Part shown: positions 7,737 through 16,983 of the stretch, one piece after another | Layout: every line of letters starts with the position of its first letter | Position numbering within the stretch: position 1 is the first letter of the stretch | Source of the DNA: an uncultured Marinobacter sp. | GTDB lineage: Bacteria > Pseudomonadota > Gammaproteobacteria > Pseudomonadales > Oleiphilaceae | Assembly: GCF_946886895.1 (NCBI RefSeq) | Contig: NZ_CAMPJO010000004.1 | Coordinates: 186,001-250,000, forward strand | Direction: 5' to 3' | Length of the DNA: 64,000 bases | Translations under genes and position numbers: made by a program | Notes under the pieces: generated by a model | The model's input: only the letters and a program-made list of their open reading frames with translations | Databases searched by the model: none | Told to the model about the DNA's origin: nothing

Positions 7737-9884
7737 GTGGCTGAACGGGAAACAGGCGAGCCTCCCCTGGAGGTTCGCGACGAAAGCGCCAGCGAGGCTG
7801 CTGAACGACTGGATCACCGGCTGATCGGGCCGGTGATTTTCTGGCTCGCCATTGGTGCCGCGCTGATTCACTTGTACTTCAACACCGTGTCTACGCTGTC
7901 GACCTTGTGGACATCGGCATTGCATTTTGGCCTGTTTGGTCTCCTCTGCGCACTGACCACCCCTATGCTGAAGACCCGCTCAGCCACTGGTCAGCGTGTG
8001 GTGCTGGGCGTGGATGTGTTGCTGGGCCTGGTTGCCCTGGCCTGTGCCTTCTACCTGATCTTCTTTGAGGATGATCTGTATCAGCGCGGCGTCAACTTCA
8101 ACACTGCGGACTGGGTTGTCTCAATCGCTGCCGTGGCGCTGATTCTGGAGTTTGCCCGCCGGACCGTGGGCTGGTTCATCCCCCTGCTGTGCATGGTCGC
8201 GTTGTCCTACGTGGCCTGGTGGGGCCAGTATGTTGATGGCATCTTCAATTTCCCCGGGCTGTCCTGGGAAACCGTACTGTTCCGATCATACATCGGGGGC
8301 CAGGGCATGCTGGGCACCATCGCCCGGATATCCTGGACCTACGTGTTCATGTTCATCCTGTTCGGCGCCTTCCTTGTCAAATCCGGGGCTGGCGATTTCA
8401 TTATTGAACTGGCGCGCTGCGCCGCCGGTCGTTTTATCGGCGGCCCTGGCTTTGTGGCCGTGTTTTCGTCCGGGTTGATGGGGTCGGTATCCGGCTCCAG
8501 CGTCGCCAATACCGTCTCGACCGGCGTCATCACCATCCCGCTGATGCGCAAGGCAGGCTTTCCGGCCCGGTTTGCCGCCGGGGTCGAGGCAGCCGCCTCC
8601 ACCGGCGGCCAGTTGATGCCTCCGGTGATGGGCGCCGGGGCGTTTATCATGGCGTCTTACACCCAGGTGTCTTATCTCACCATCATCGGTGTGGCGGCGT
8701 TGCCAGCGTTGCTGTATTTCCTCTCGGTGGCCATGTTCGTACGCATTGAGGCCAAACGCAGTCACGCGGTGAAACTGGAGGACGAAGAAGCGCCTACGCT
8801 GAAGGACGTTATGAAAGACGGCTGGCATTTTTTGCTACCCCTGATCGTACTGGTGGCGGCGCTCATTTACGGGTTCACGCCCACCTACGCCGCCGGCATT
8901 GCCATCCTGTCAGTCATCGTCGCGTCCCGGTTGTCCAGGCACCCGATGGGGTTACGGGACATTCTGGATGCGTTGGCGATGGGCGCAAGAAACATCACCA
9001 CCACAGCGATCCTGCTGATCACCGTTGGCCTGATTGTGATGGTGGTGTCCACTACCGGCATCGGGAATACCTTCTCACTGATGATCTCTGACTGGGCCGG
9101 TGGCAGCCTGATCATTACCATTCTGCTGGTGGCGCTGGCGTCGCTGATTCTGGGGATGGGTCTGCCGGTGACGGCAGCGTATATTGTGCTGGCAACCTTA
9201 TCGGCGCCGGCCATTTACAACCTGATTGCCCAGGGTCAGTTACTGGAATTGCTGATGAACGGTAACCTGCCGGAACAGGCAAAGGCCATCTTCATGCTGG
9301 CCGCTCCGGACAAAATGGCGCTGCTGAATGCACCGATGGATATGGCCACGGCCCAGCAGCTTCTGTCGGTGGTACCGGACACGTTCAGCACCCAGTTGCT
9401 GGAGCAGGCGCTGTCTCCGTCGGCGCTGTCGATGGTCCTGGTGGCAGCGCACATGATCATTTTCTGGTTGTCCCAGGATTCCAATGTGACACCACCGGTT
9501 TGCCTCACGGCCTTCGCGGCGGCGGCGATTGCCGGCACCCCGCAGATGCGTACCGGGTTTACGGCGTGGAAACTGGCCAAGGGCCTGTATATCGTTCCGC
9601 CGCTGTTTGCCTATTCGCCGTTGATCACCGGTGATTTCACGGAAATGATCCGGGTATTCTGCTTCGCCCTGTTTGGCATTTACGCCATTATCGCCGGGCT
9701 TGAGGGTTATCTGGAGCATAAGCTGCCCCCGGTTGTCCGCCTGCTGATGTTCCCCATTGGCGCGCTGATGCTCTGGCCCCATGGCCAGATTCTGCTGGAC
9801 GGTGCCGGGGTCGTGATCTTTGTGGCGGTGCTGGTCTGGAGCAGCCGTCGCGGCAGGTCCCCCATGACATCGGTTTCAGCGTGA
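7737..9884 (+). CDS. TRAP transporter permease, fused DctQ-DctM (4TM/12TM type)
   Basis: Inner-membrane subunit that moves the substrate using an ion gradient. In its 715 residues the first 200 or so hold four helices in the small-subunit position, and the rest is the large DctM-like channel with about 12 helices. Family landmarks are GLMGSVSGSSVANTVSTGVI, TIPLMRKAGFPARFAAGVEA, ASTGGQLMPPVMGAGAF and LGMGLPVTAAYIVLATLSAP. This fused architecture is the usual partner of TAXI binding proteins. The start is a GTG two bases after the binding-protein stop, with no good ribosome site of its own, so translation is probably coupled. A charged cytoplasmic N-terminus of about 30 residues precedes the first helix. 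Confidence 0.93.
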   Translation: MAERETGEPPLEVRDESASEAAERLDHRLIGPVIFWLAIGAALIHLYFNTVSTLSTLWTSALHFGLFGLLCALTTPMLKTRSATGQRVVLGVDVLLGLVALACAFYLIFFEDDLYQRGVNFNTADWVVSIAAVALILEFARRTVGWFIPLLCMVALSYVAWWGQYVDGIFNFPGLSWETVLFRSYIGGQGMLGTIARISWTYVFMFILFGAFLVKSGAGDFIIELARCAAGRFIGGPGFVAVFSSGLMGSVSGSSVANTVSTGVITIPLMRKAGFPARFAAGVEAAASTGGQLMPPVMGAGAFIMASYTQVSYLTIIGVAALPALLYFLSVAMFVRIEAKRSHAVKLEDEEAPTLKDVMKDGWHFLLPLIVLVAALIYGFTPTYAAGIAILSVIVASRLSRHPMGLRDILDALAMGARNITTTAILLITVGLIVMVVSTTGIGNTFSLMISDWAGGSLIITILLVALASLILGMGLPVTAAYIVLATLSAPAIYNLIAQGQLLELLMNGNLPEQAKAIFMLAAPDKMALLNAPMDMATAQQLLSVVPDTFSTQLLEQALSPSALSMVLVAAHMIIFWLSQDSNVTPPVCLTAFAAAAIAGTPQMRTGFTAWKLAKGLYIVPPLFAYSPLITGDFTEMIRVFCFALFGIYAIIAGLEGYLEHKLPPVVRLLMFPIGALMLWPHGQILLDGAGVVIFVAVLVWSSRRGRSPMTSVSA

Positions 9885-9897
9885 CGGAACTGATTTA

Positions 9898-10644
9898 ATG
9901 ACCGTGATCGATATACTGGCTCTGCTTGCCCTCGGTGGTCTTGCCGGGTTCATTAACGTGTTGTCGGCGGGTGGCTCCATGCTGACGCTGCCGCTGTTGA
10001 TGTTTCTCGGCTTGCCGCCCCAGGTTGCCAACGGCACCAACCGGGTCGCCATTACCCTCCAGAGCATCACGGCGGTGGGCTCCTTCCACCGGATGGGGCA
10101 TGGCAACCTGGTGGTCAGCCTGCATCTGGCGGTTCCGGCCGTACTGGGTTCGCTGCTGGGCGCCTGGGTGGCCACCTGGGTGGCAGACGCGGTCTTCGAG
10201 CTGGTGCTTGTGGTCGCCATGATCGGCGCCTCCGTGTTCATGCTGTTGCCGCAACCCAAGCTGAACACCCGCCCGCTGACACCGGACCGGCTTGGCCCGG
10301 TAATCTACCTGGCCATGTTCCTGATTGGTGTCTATGGTGGCTTCATCCAGGTGGGTGTCGGGGCGCTGTTCCTGGTGGTTCTGTACCGTATGTTGCGGAT
10401 TGACCTGCGCCAGGTGAACGTGTTCAAGGTGTCCATCGTGTTGCTGTATACCTTGCCGGCCCTGTTGATTTTTGCCATCAGCGATCAGGTACGCTGGGGC
10501 ATGGGGTTGACGCTGGCCCTGGGCAATATTACCGGTGCCTTCATCGCGGTCCGGGTCAACCTGAGTGACAAAGGCGCCCAGTGGGTCAAGTGGATCACCC
10601 TGGTGATGGTGACGGCCATTCTGGTGCGGCTTATCGTGTATTAG
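9898..10644 (+). CDS. TauE/SafE-family membrane protein (putative anion or sulfonate exporter)
   Basis: A 248-residue polytopic protein with about eight hydrophobic segments. It opens with the family's GLAGFINVLSAGGSMLTLPL and has VANGTNRVAITLQS; the second half repeats the theme (GVYGGFIQVGVGALFLVVL, RQVNVFKVSIVLLYTLPALL). Characterised TauE/SafE members export sulfite, sulfoacetate or similar anions, but most have no known substrate. It starts 13 bases after the TRAP permease on the same strand and probably belongs to that operon. The pairing is suggestive because some sulfonate-degrading bacteria place a TRAP importer beside a TauE-type exporter. No sulfonate-degrading enzyme is present here. 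Confidence 0.85.
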   Translation: MTVIDILALLALGGLAGFINVLSAGGSMLTLPLLMFLGLPPQVANGTNRVAITLQSITAVGSFHRMGHGNLVVSLHLAVPAVLGSLLGAWVATWVADAVFELVLVVAMIGASVFMLLPQPKLNTRPLTPDRLGPVIYLAMFLIGVYGGFIQVGVGALFLVVLYRMLRIDLRQVNVFKVSIVLLYTLPALLIFAISDQVRWGMGLTLALGNITGAFIAVRVNLSDKGAQWVKWITLVMVTAILVRLIVY

Positions 10645-10754
10645 TGTTCAACCTGGAGGGAATAGCCATGAAAGCCATGCCCATCGCCGCCTTGAGTCCG
10701 GTCAGGCTGTGGGCAAGATTCTGCTTGAGCGCTGGGCGCTGTATCCTCGCCATA

Positions 10755-10783
10755 AAAAACGCCAGCCCGGAGGCTGGCGTTTT
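10755..10783 (-). terminator. Rho-independent terminator of acnB
   Basis: Read on the minus strand, AACGCCAGCC and GGCTGGCGTT pair in a 10-bp stem with a TCCG loop, followed by a T run. It lies about 30 bases past the acnB stop. Confidence 0.85.
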
Positions 10784-10812
10784 CATGAGAACTGGACCGT
10801 TCAGGTCAGGTC

Positions 10813-13407
10813 TTAAGCAACGTTCGCTTCAGACGCCTTGCTGGTGTAGTTCTCCATCTGGTCGAAGTTGAGATACTTGTAGATCTCTTTCGACATGCTG
10901 TTCAGATCCTTGGCGTACTCCATGTACTCCGCGGCGGAAGGGAGTTTGCCAAGCACCGCACCAACGGCCGCCAGCTCCGCAGAGGTCAGGTACACGTTGG
11001 CACCATCACCCAGACGGTTGGGGAAGTTACGGGTGGAGGTGGACAGCACGGTGGATTTGGCAGCCACCCGAGCCTGGTTGCCCATGCACAGGGAGCAACC
11101 CGGCATCTCGGTGCGCACACCGGCGGTGCCGTAGATGTTGAAGTAACCTTCTTCCATCAGCTGGGCCTGGTCCATCTTGGTGGGCGGTGACATCCACAGA
11201 CGGGTCTTCAGCGGCTCCTTGTTCTGTGCCAGCAGCTTACCGGCGGCACGGAAGTGACCGATGTTGGTCATGCAGGAACCGATGAACACTTCGTCGACCT
11301 TGTCACCCGCCACTTCGGACAGGGTGCGGGCATCGTCCGGATCGTTCGGGCAGCACACGATGGGCTCTTTGATGTCGGCCAGGTCGATTTCCACCACGTG
11401 GGCGTACTCGGCGTCCTTGTCGGCCCGCATCAGCTTGGGATCCGCGATCCACTCTTCCATCTGCAGGGCGCGACGTTCCAGGGTGCGCGGGTCGCCGTAG
11501 CCTTCGGCAATCATCCAGCGCAGCATGGTGATGTTGGAGCGCAGGTACTCCGCCACGGACTCTTCCGACAGGTTGATGGTGCAACCGGCAGCGGAGCGCT
11601 CGGCAGAGGCATCGGACAGCTCGAATGCCTGTTCAACAGTCAGGTGCTCAAGGCCTTCGATTTCCAGGATGCGACCGGAGAATTCGTTGACCTTGCCTTT
11701 CTTCTCAACGGTCAGCAGGCCCTGCTTGATGCCGTACAGCGGAATGGCGTGGACCAGGTCACGCAGGGTGATGCCCGGCTGCATTTCGCCCTTGAAGCGC
11801 ACCAGTACCGACTCCGGCATGTCCAGCGGCATAACGCCGGTGGCCGCGGCAAACGCCACCAGGCCGGAACCGGCCGGGAAGGAAATGCCCATGGGGAAGC
11901 GGGTGTGGGAGTCACCACCGGTACCGACGGTGTCCGGCAGCAGCATGCGGTTCAGCCAGGAGTGGATGATGCCGTCGCCCGGTCGCAGGGAAACGCCGCC
12001 ACGGGTGCGGATGAAGTCCGGCATGGTGTGCTGCATTTCTACGTCAACCGGCTTCGGGTAAGCCGCGGTGTGGCAGAAGGACTGCATCACCAGGTCGGCC
12101 TGGAAGCCCAGACACGCCAAGTCTTTCAGTTCGTCGCGAGTCATCGGCCCCGTGGTGTCCTGGGAGCCCACGGTGGTCATGTGAGGCTCGCAATAGGTGC
12201 CGGGGCGAACGCCTTTGCCTTCGTCCAGGCCACAGGCCTTGCCAACCATCTTCTGGCCCAGGGTGAAGCCCTTGGTGCCGGCCTCAGGGTCTTTCGGCAG
12301 ACGGAAAATGTCGGTAGCGCCCAGGCTCAAGGCCTGGCGCGCCTTGTTGGTCAGACCGCGACCGATGATCAGCGGGATACGGCCACCGGCCTGGACTTCG
12401 TCGAGAATGACGTCGGACTTGAAACCAAATTCGGAGATGGTCTCGCCGGCTTCGTTCAGGATCTTGCCTTCGTACGGGCGGATGTCGATCACGTCGCCCA
12501 TGTTCATGTTGTCGACCGGAGCCTCGAACACCAGGGCGCCAGCGTCTTCCATGGTGTTGAAGAAGATCGGGGCAACCTTGTTACCAATACAGACACCGCC
12601 GGCACGCTTGTTCGGTACCCCCGGGATGTCCTCACCGAAGAACCACAGGACGGAGTTGGTGGCAGACTTACGTGAAGAACCGGTACCGACAACGTCACCC
12701 ACGAATGCGACAGGCAGGCCCTTGGACTTGATGTCGTCGATCTGGCTCATCGGGCCGGTTACACCGGGCTCTTCCGGCTTCAGGCCGTCACGCTCCATTT
12801 TATAGGCAGCGCGGGCGTGCAACGGGATGTCCGGGCGGGACCAGGCATCCGGGGCCGGGGACAGGTCGTCTGTGTTGGTTTCGCCGGTAACCTTGAACAC
12901 CACCATTTTGGTGCTCTCCGGGACCTTTTTCCGGTTGGTGAACCACTCGGCATTGGCCCAGGATTCAACCACAGCCTTGGCAACGGCGTTGCCGGCGTCC
13001 ATCTTTTCCTTGACGTCGTTGAACGCGTCAAACATCAGCAGGGTGCGCTTGAGCTGCTCACCGGCCAGCTCAGCCAGTTCGGAATCGTCCAGCAGGTCAA
13101 CCAGCGTGGCAATGTTGTAGCCGCCCTGCATCATGCCCAGCAGTTGAACCGCTTTGGGCTTGTCCAGCAGGGGAGAGCTGGCTTCGCCTTTCACGATGGC
13201 GGTCAGGAACGCGGCCTTGACATAGGCGGCTTCGTCCACGCCCGGCGGAATGCGGTTTTCCAGCAGGTAGACAAGTGTTTCCTCTTCGCCGGCCGGCGGA
13301 TTTTTCAGCAAATCAACCAGCGCGGCAGCCTGCTCGGCGTTCAGAGGCTTGGGGGGAATTCCCAGAGCTTCTCGTTCGGCAACGTGTTCACGGTAGGCTT
13401 CTAACAC
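10813..13407 (-). CDS. acnB: Aconitate hydratase B
   Basis: Interconverts citrate and isocitrate in the TCA cycle through a [4Fe-4S] cluster. The N-terminus is the AcnB HEAT-like domain ([40 protein letters not shown]); the swivel domain precedes the cluster domains, the order that separates AcnB from AcnA. Cluster-ligand regions are [14 protein letters not shown] and [13 protein letters not shown] prefer the GTG at 13407, giving [12 protein letters not shown] as in E. coli and Pseudomonas AcnB and a GAGGG about 9 bases before it; an ATG five codons upstream (13422) is possible. The 864-residue length matches E. coli AcnB (865). It stands alone on the minus strand. A large antisense frame inside it is a codon-bias shadow. 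Confidence 0.97.
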   Translation of the reverse strand: MLEAYREHVAEREALGIPPKPLNAEQAAALVDLLKNPPAGEEETLVYLLENRIPPGVDEAAYVKAAFLTAIVKGEASSPLLDKPKAVQLLGMMQGGYNIATLVDLLDDSELAELAGEQLKRTLLMFDAFNDVKEKMDAGNAVAKAVVESWANAEWFTNRKKVPESTKMVVFKVTGETNTDDLSPAPDAWSRPDIPLHARAAYKMERDGLKPEEPGVTGPMSQIDDIKSKGLPVAFVGDVVGTGSSRKSATNSVLWFFGEDIPGVPNKRAGGVCIGNKVAPIFFNTMEDAGALVFEAPVDNMNMGDVIDIRPYEGKILNEAGETISEFGFKSDVILDEVQAGGRIPLIIGRGLTNKARQALSLGATDIFRLPKDPEAGTKGFTLGQKMVGKACGLDEGKGVRPGTYCEPHMTTVGSQDTTGPMTRDELKDLACLGFQADLVMQSFCHTAAYPKPVDVEMQHTMPDFIRTRGGVSLRPGDGIIHSWLNRMLLPDTVGTGGDSHTRFPMGISFPAGSGLVAFAAATGVMPLDMPESVLVRFKGEMQPGITLRDLVHAIPLYGIKQGLLTVEKKGKVNEFSGRILEIEGLEHLTVEQAFELSDASAERSAAGCTINLSEESVAEYLRSNITMLRWMIAEGYGDPRTLERRALQMEEWIADPKLMRADKDAEYAHVVEIDLADIKEPIVCCPNDPDDARTLSEVAGDKVDEVFIGSCMTNIGHFRAAGKLLAQNKEPLKTRLWMSPPTKMDQAQLMEEGYFNIYGTAGVRTEMPGCSLCMGNQARVAAKSTVLSTSTRNFPNRLGDGANVYLTSAELAAVGAVLGKLPSAAEYMEYAKDLNSMSKEIYKYLNFDQMENYTSKASEANVA

Positions 13408-13485
13408 GATATGGACCCTCATCAGTTGGTATGTCCCGCGCTCCGGACATGATGCCTGGCGGGAGTTTTATGGCGGAACGGCCAC

Positions 13486-13549
13486 GGGAGCCTCTGAATA
13501 ACGCCTCAAATCGCCGGCCGGGATGTTGGGGATTTATTCAGAGGCTCCC
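13486..13549. repeat. 16-bp inverted repeat between acnB and miaE
   Basis: GGGAGCCTCTGAATAA (13486-13501) is repeated exactly in inverse orientation (13534-13549) around a 32-base loop. The element sits in the shared upstream region of the divergent acnB and miaE genes. There is no T run and no evident target duplication. It could be a small dispersed palindromic repeat or a regulatory structure. Confidence 0.7.
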
Positions 13550-13664
13550 TAACTGGCGCAGTATTCTATAGGAAAGCCCCTATAAAGTTAAGTTGGACAG
13601 AGGTCGGACCAATCTGTTAGATGCGTTATACTGCCGCGCTCACTGTGACTGCCCCGATGCCACC

Positions 13665-14273
13665 ATGAACGATGCCCTGCAACAGATTCACGATTTCCTG
13701 CCTTGTCGCACGCCCGGGCAGTGGATCGAAAACGCGCTGGCGAATCAGGACCTGATGCTGATTGACCACGCGCATTGCGAAAAAAAGGCCGCCTCAACCG
13801 CGCTCAGCCTGATGTACCGGTATGTGGATAACCCGGACCTGCTGAATCGCATGTCGCGCCTGGCCCGGGAAGAGTTGCGGCACTTCGAGCAGGTGCTGGC
13901 GATCATGAATCGGCGGGGTGTGGTCTATACCCATCTTGCCCCGGCCCGTTACGCCGCCGGCTTGCGACAGTCTGTGCGGACGGACGATCCCGGCCGGCTG
14001 GTGGATGTGCTGATTGTCGGTGCAATCATTGAGGCCCGCTCCTGCGAACGTTTCGCGGCCCTGGCACCACACCTGGATGATGTGCTGGCGGATTTCTACG
14101 CCAGCCTGCTGAAATCCGAGGCCCGCCATTACCGGGATTACCTGGCCCTTGCCGAGCAGGCCAATGGCGGTGCGGTGGATGATCGGATCCGGCATTTTCT
14201 GGCTATCGAGCAGGCGCTGATTGAAACGCCCGACAGCGAGTTCCGTTTTCACAGTGGTCCTGTGCCTCAGTAA
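13665..14273 (+). CDS. miaE: tRNA-(ms2io6A)-hydroxylase
   Basis: A di-iron monooxygenase that hydroxylates the isopentenyl side chain of 2-methylthio-N6-isopentenyladenosine at position 37 of tRNAs reading U-initial codons. The ferritin-like bundle shows the expected Glu/His ligands: LIDHAHCEKKAAS, REELRHFEQV, IEARSCERFA and SEARHYRDYLAL. At 202 residues it is the short pseudomonad form; the Salmonella protein is about 270. I chose ATG 13665, which gives MNDALQQIHDFLPCR; the open frame upstream to 13593 looks non-coding. It is transcribed away from acnB and ends 12 bases from the convergent regulator gene. Confidence 0.92.
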   Translation: MNDALQQIHDFLPCRTPGQWIENALANQDLMLIDHAHCEKKAASTALSLMYRYVDNPDLLNRMSRLAREELRHFEQVLAIMNRRGVVYTHLAPARYAAGLRQSVRTDDPGRLVDVLIVGAIIEARSCERFAALAPHLDDVLADFYASLLKSEARHYRDYLALAEQANGGAVDDRIRHFLAIEQALIETPDSEFRFHSGPVPQ

Positions 14274-14285
14274 GCCGGTGTCCGG

Positions 14286-15167
14286 TCAGAGGTTACGGCA
14301 TAGCTCCATCCACGCGTGGATGCCGGCGCTACGATACTTCTGCCTGTGCAGTATGAAGTAGAACTGCCGGTCGAACTGCCGGTGTTCAGGCGCGCGCAGT
14401 GGAATCAGGCTGCCTCGCTGGAAGGCATCCTCAAGCACCACCTCCGACAGGCAGCCAATGCCCAGGTTGGCTTCGACGGCCCGTTTGATCGCCTCGGTAT
14501 GTTCCAGTTCCAGCAGCACGTTCAGATTTGGAAGCAGCCCGTGCATGCCGCGTTCAAAACTCTGACGTGTGCCGGATCCCTGTTCCCGCATGATCCAGGT
14601 AGCCGCCAACAGATCCTCGTCGGTCAGGTATCTTTTGTCGGCGTAGGGGTGGGAGGGTGAGCAAAAAACCACCAGCTCATCACCGCGCCAGGGAATGACC
14701 TCGAGATCCGACGATTGCAGTTCGCCTTCGATGAGGCCGATGTCCAGTTCAAAGTCCATGACCCGCTGCGCAATCGTGCTGGTGTTGGCCACCTCCAGCG
14801 ATACCTTCGGATGCGTAGGGATATTTATGTATTGAGCCATCACGCCTACGGCCAGATAGTTGCCGATGGTCAGCGTAGCGCCCACTTTCAATGCGCCAAC
14901 TTCGGAGTGCTTGCTGAAGGCCTGCTCCAGTTCCCGGGCCTGGGCCAGCACGGCTTCGACCTTCGGCCGATACAGTCGGCCGAGCTCGTTCAACTGGAGC
15001 CGTTTTCCGACCCGGTCGAACAGCTGGATGTCGAACTGATTTTCCAGCTCCTTCAGCGCACTGCTGGCTGCGGACTGGGACATCGCCAGGGATTCCGCAG
15101 CCCGGGTAATGTTCTGGAAGTGCGCGGCAGCAAGAAAGACTTCTAGCTGGCGAAAACTGTATTTCAT
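14286..15167 (-). CDS. finR: LysR-family regulator, FinR-type, next to fpr
   Basis: A 293-residue LysR-type transcription factor. The N-terminal winged helix-turn-helix is clear (YSFRQLEVFLAAAHFQNITR, then AAESLAMSQSAASSALKELE), followed by a substrate-binding-like effector domain. I chose ATG 15167; the frame extends to 15224 but the LysR family begins at MKYSFRQ. It diverges from fpr across 144 bases. In Pseudomonas putida FinR is a LysR regulator encoded beside fprA and activates it under oxidative stress. The same arrangement here supports the name, but it rests on context and family, not alignment. Confidence 0.8.
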   Translation of the reverse strand: MKYSFRQLEVFLAAAHFQNITRAAESLAMSQSAASSALKELENQFDIQLFDRVGKRLQLNELGRLYRPKVEAVLAQARELEQAFSKHSEVGALKVGATLTIGNYLAVGVMAQYINIPTHPKVSLEVANTSTIAQRVMDFELDIGLIEGELQSSDLEVIPWRGDELVVFCSPSHPYADKRYLTDEDLLAATWIMREQGSGTRQSFERGMHGLLPNLNVLLELEHTEAIKRAVEANLGIGCLSEVVLEDAFQRGSLIPLRAPEHRQFDRQFYFILHRQKYRSAGIHAWMELCRNL

Positions 15168-15311
15168 GAAGAATCGCTCTAAATCGACTGAACCGAATAA
15201 GGTTATGAAAATATCCCATTTCATCGATAGGTTAGTCGTGAGTTACACTTTGGGCAATGGAAATTTCAATTCTTCGCTGCCTTAAGCGAGACGAACAGGT
15301 AAGAGGTGCAC

Positions 15312-16082
15312 ATGAGTAACCTGATCAAAGAGACTGTCACCAGCGTTCATCACTGGAACGACACCCTGTTCAGCTTCAAGACGAGCCGTGACCCGGGGTT
15401 CCGGTTCAAGAATGGACATTTTGTGATGATCGGTCTGGAAACCGAGGGCAAGCCGCTGATGCGTGCCTACAGCATTGCCAGCGCCAACTACGAGGAAGAA
15501 CTGGAATTCTTCTCGATCAAGGTGCAGGACGGCCCGCTGACCTCCCGCCTGCAGAAAATCCGGGTGGGCGACGAGATTCTGGTGAGCCGGAAACCGACGG
15601 GGACTCTGATCCTGGATAACCTGCTGCCCGGCAAGAATCTGTGGCTGATCGGCACGGGTACGGGCCTGGCGCCGTTCATGAGCATCATCAAGGATCCGGA
15701 CGTGTACGAGGCCTACGATCAGGTGATCCTGACCCACGGTGTGCGTTATGTGTCGGAGCTGGCCTACCAGCAGGAAATCGAAGAGCTGCCTGAAAACGAA
15801 TTCTTTGGCGAGATGGTGAAGGGCAAGCTGCAGTATTATCCTACGGTCACCCGTGAGGACTTCCGCAACCAGGGGCGTCTGACGGACGCCATGGAAACCG
15901 GGAAAATCACGAAAGATCTTGGTTTGCCGGATTTCGACGTTGAGAACGACCGTTTTATGATTTGTGGCAGCCCGAGCATGCTCAAGGATACCTGTGCCAT
16001 TCTGAACAAGATGGGCTTTAAAGAAGCCCGGGGTGGCGACATGGGCCACTACGTCATCGAGCGGGCGTTCGTGGAACAGTAA
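15312..16082 (+). CDS. fpr: Ferredoxin/flavodoxin--NADP+ reductase
   Basis: Transfers electrons between NADPH and ferredoxin or flavodoxin, supplying reduced iron-sulfur donors and helping in the oxidative stress response. The 256-residue FAD enzyme matches the bacterial Fpr type: SVHHWNDTLFSF-like start, FVMIGLETEGKPLMRAYSIA (FAD-binding RxYS), LWLIGTGTGLAPFMSII (NADP loop), and FMICGSPSMLKDT near the C-terminus. I chose ATG 15312 (MSNLIKE) with AAGAGGTG just ahead; a GTG at 15306 is in frame. It diverges from the FinR-type gene and ends at a strong terminator. Confidence 0.95.
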   Translation: MSNLIKETVTSVHHWNDTLFSFKTSRDPGFRFKNGHFVMIGLETEGKPLMRAYSIASANYEEELEFFSIKVQDGPLTSRLQKIRVGDEILVSRKPTGTLILDNLLPGKNLWLIGTGTGLAPFMSIIKDPDVYEAYDQVILTHGVRYVSELAYQQEIEELPENEFFGEMVKGKLQYYPTVTREDFRNQGRLTDAMETGKITKDLGLPDFDVENDRFMICGSPSMLKDTCAILNKMGFKEARGGDMGHYVIERAFVEQ

Positions 16083-16111
16083 GACGAACCGGCGTTCGCG
16101 ACGCAGGTCAT

Positions 16112-16144
16112 AAAAAACCCCGGAGCCGCGCTCCGGGGTTTTTT
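16112..16144. terminator. Bidirectional terminator between fpr and the outer-membrane protein gene
   Basis: A perfect 15-bp stem, AAAAAACCCCGGAGC, with a CGC loop. The A run on one side and T run on the other let it stop transcription from both the convergent fpr and the minus-strand gene. Confidence 0.93.
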
Positions 16145-16159
16145 ATTGCTACCGGAACA

Positions 16160-16735
16160 TCAGAAGCGGAAGGTCGCGCCGACGCTCAGTACGTCGATGC
16201 TTTCGTAGGTGTCGTAACGACCGACGATGGCAAGGTTGTCGCGCAGGTTGTAGCGAGCGCCAATGCCAAGGCCGATATCAATGCTGGAATCGCTGGCAGA
16301 CGCGGCAACAGAGCCGTTGCTGGCGGAGGCTTCAGCGTCTGTGTAGGTCAGGCCGAGGCGCCCGAGCACTTCCAGGCCTTTGATTTCATTGTCCAGGCTG
16401 TAGGTGTAGGTGGCGTAGCCGCCCAGAGAAAAGTAGCTGGCTTCCACAGTGCTGCCAAAGAAATCCGATTCTGCGTCGGCGGCTGTGATAGTGAGATCGG
16501 CTTCCGCGCCCAGTCCGGGATACACGTGGGCCAGGCTGGTACCAAAGGTGCCTGCTATTACCGTGGCGCTGTCATCCAGGCCCATGTCGGCAAAGCCGAG
16601 ACGGGCCTCGACGTAGCCGTTCTCGATCAACTTCTGGGTAGTGAAAGCGTCACCTTGGGTATCGTGGGTGTCTGCGTGGACGACGCCGGTTGCCAGGGTG
16701 GCGGACAGCGCTGAACAGACCAGAATATGTTTCAT
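16160..16735 (-). CDS. Small outer-membrane beta-barrel protein, function unknown
   Basis: A 191-residue exported protein with a signal peptide (MKHILVCSALSATLATGVVHA, cleavage before DTHD). The mature part alternates hydrophobic and polar residues in strand-sized units (YVEARLGFADM, ASYFSLGGYATYTYSLD, KGLEVLGRLGLTYTD, IDIGLGIGARYNL, LAIVGRYDTY) and ends in SVGATFRF, with the terminal Phe typical of BAM-inserted proteins. This looks like an eight-stranded OmpA/OmpW-size barrel. The ATG follows AAGGA. It converges on fpr and shares its terminator. No catalytic motif is visible. Confidence 0.78.
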   Translation of the reverse strand: MKHILVCSALSATLATGVVHADTHDTQGDAFTTQKLIENGYVEARLGFADMGLDDSATVIAGTFGTSLAHVYPGLGAEADLTITAADAESDFFGSTVEASYFSLGGYATYTYSLDNEIKGLEVLGRLGLTYTDAEASASNGSVAASASDSSIDIGLGIGARYNLRDNLAIVGRYDTYESIDVLSVGATFRF

Positions 16736-16912
16736 ATATCTTCCTTAGAATTTTACTTTTTTGCCCTACTTCAGCCGGCGGGCCGACCACTGGGCACCCT
16801 ATAACAACACGGTTAATCAATCAGTAAACTTTACGTAATGTTTTGAAAATTCAGCTTAAAATGTGAACAGATGCACTATGTGCTGACCGGAGGGGGACGA
16901 AATTTCGTTGCG

Positions 16913-16942
16913 GCTGCTGAACCATTCGTAATGGTGCGCAGC
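16913..16942 (+). other. Stem-loop before the peroxiredoxin gene
   Basis: ACCATT-CGT-AATGGT forms a compact hairpin, and GCTGC/GCAGC can extend it. It lies about 40 bases before the peroxiredoxin start. With no T run it is not a terminator; it may be a leader structure or an operator. Confidence 0.3.
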
Positions 16943-16983
16943 ATGATTTGCATCTATTGTGACTCGAATAGCGGGGGTAGCTT

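Noticed and set aside
10669..10871. Frame with a good GGAGGG ribosome site after the TauE-family gene (MKAMPIAALSPVRLWARF)
   Set aside because: It runs through the acnB terminator and into the 3' end of acnB, and the product has no family resemblance. At most it is a gene remnant.
11254..12675. 473-residue open frame antisense to acnB
   Set aside because: AcnB is unmistakable on the other strand. The antisense product is low-complexity, rich in His, Val and Gly, and has no family motif: a codon-bias shadow.
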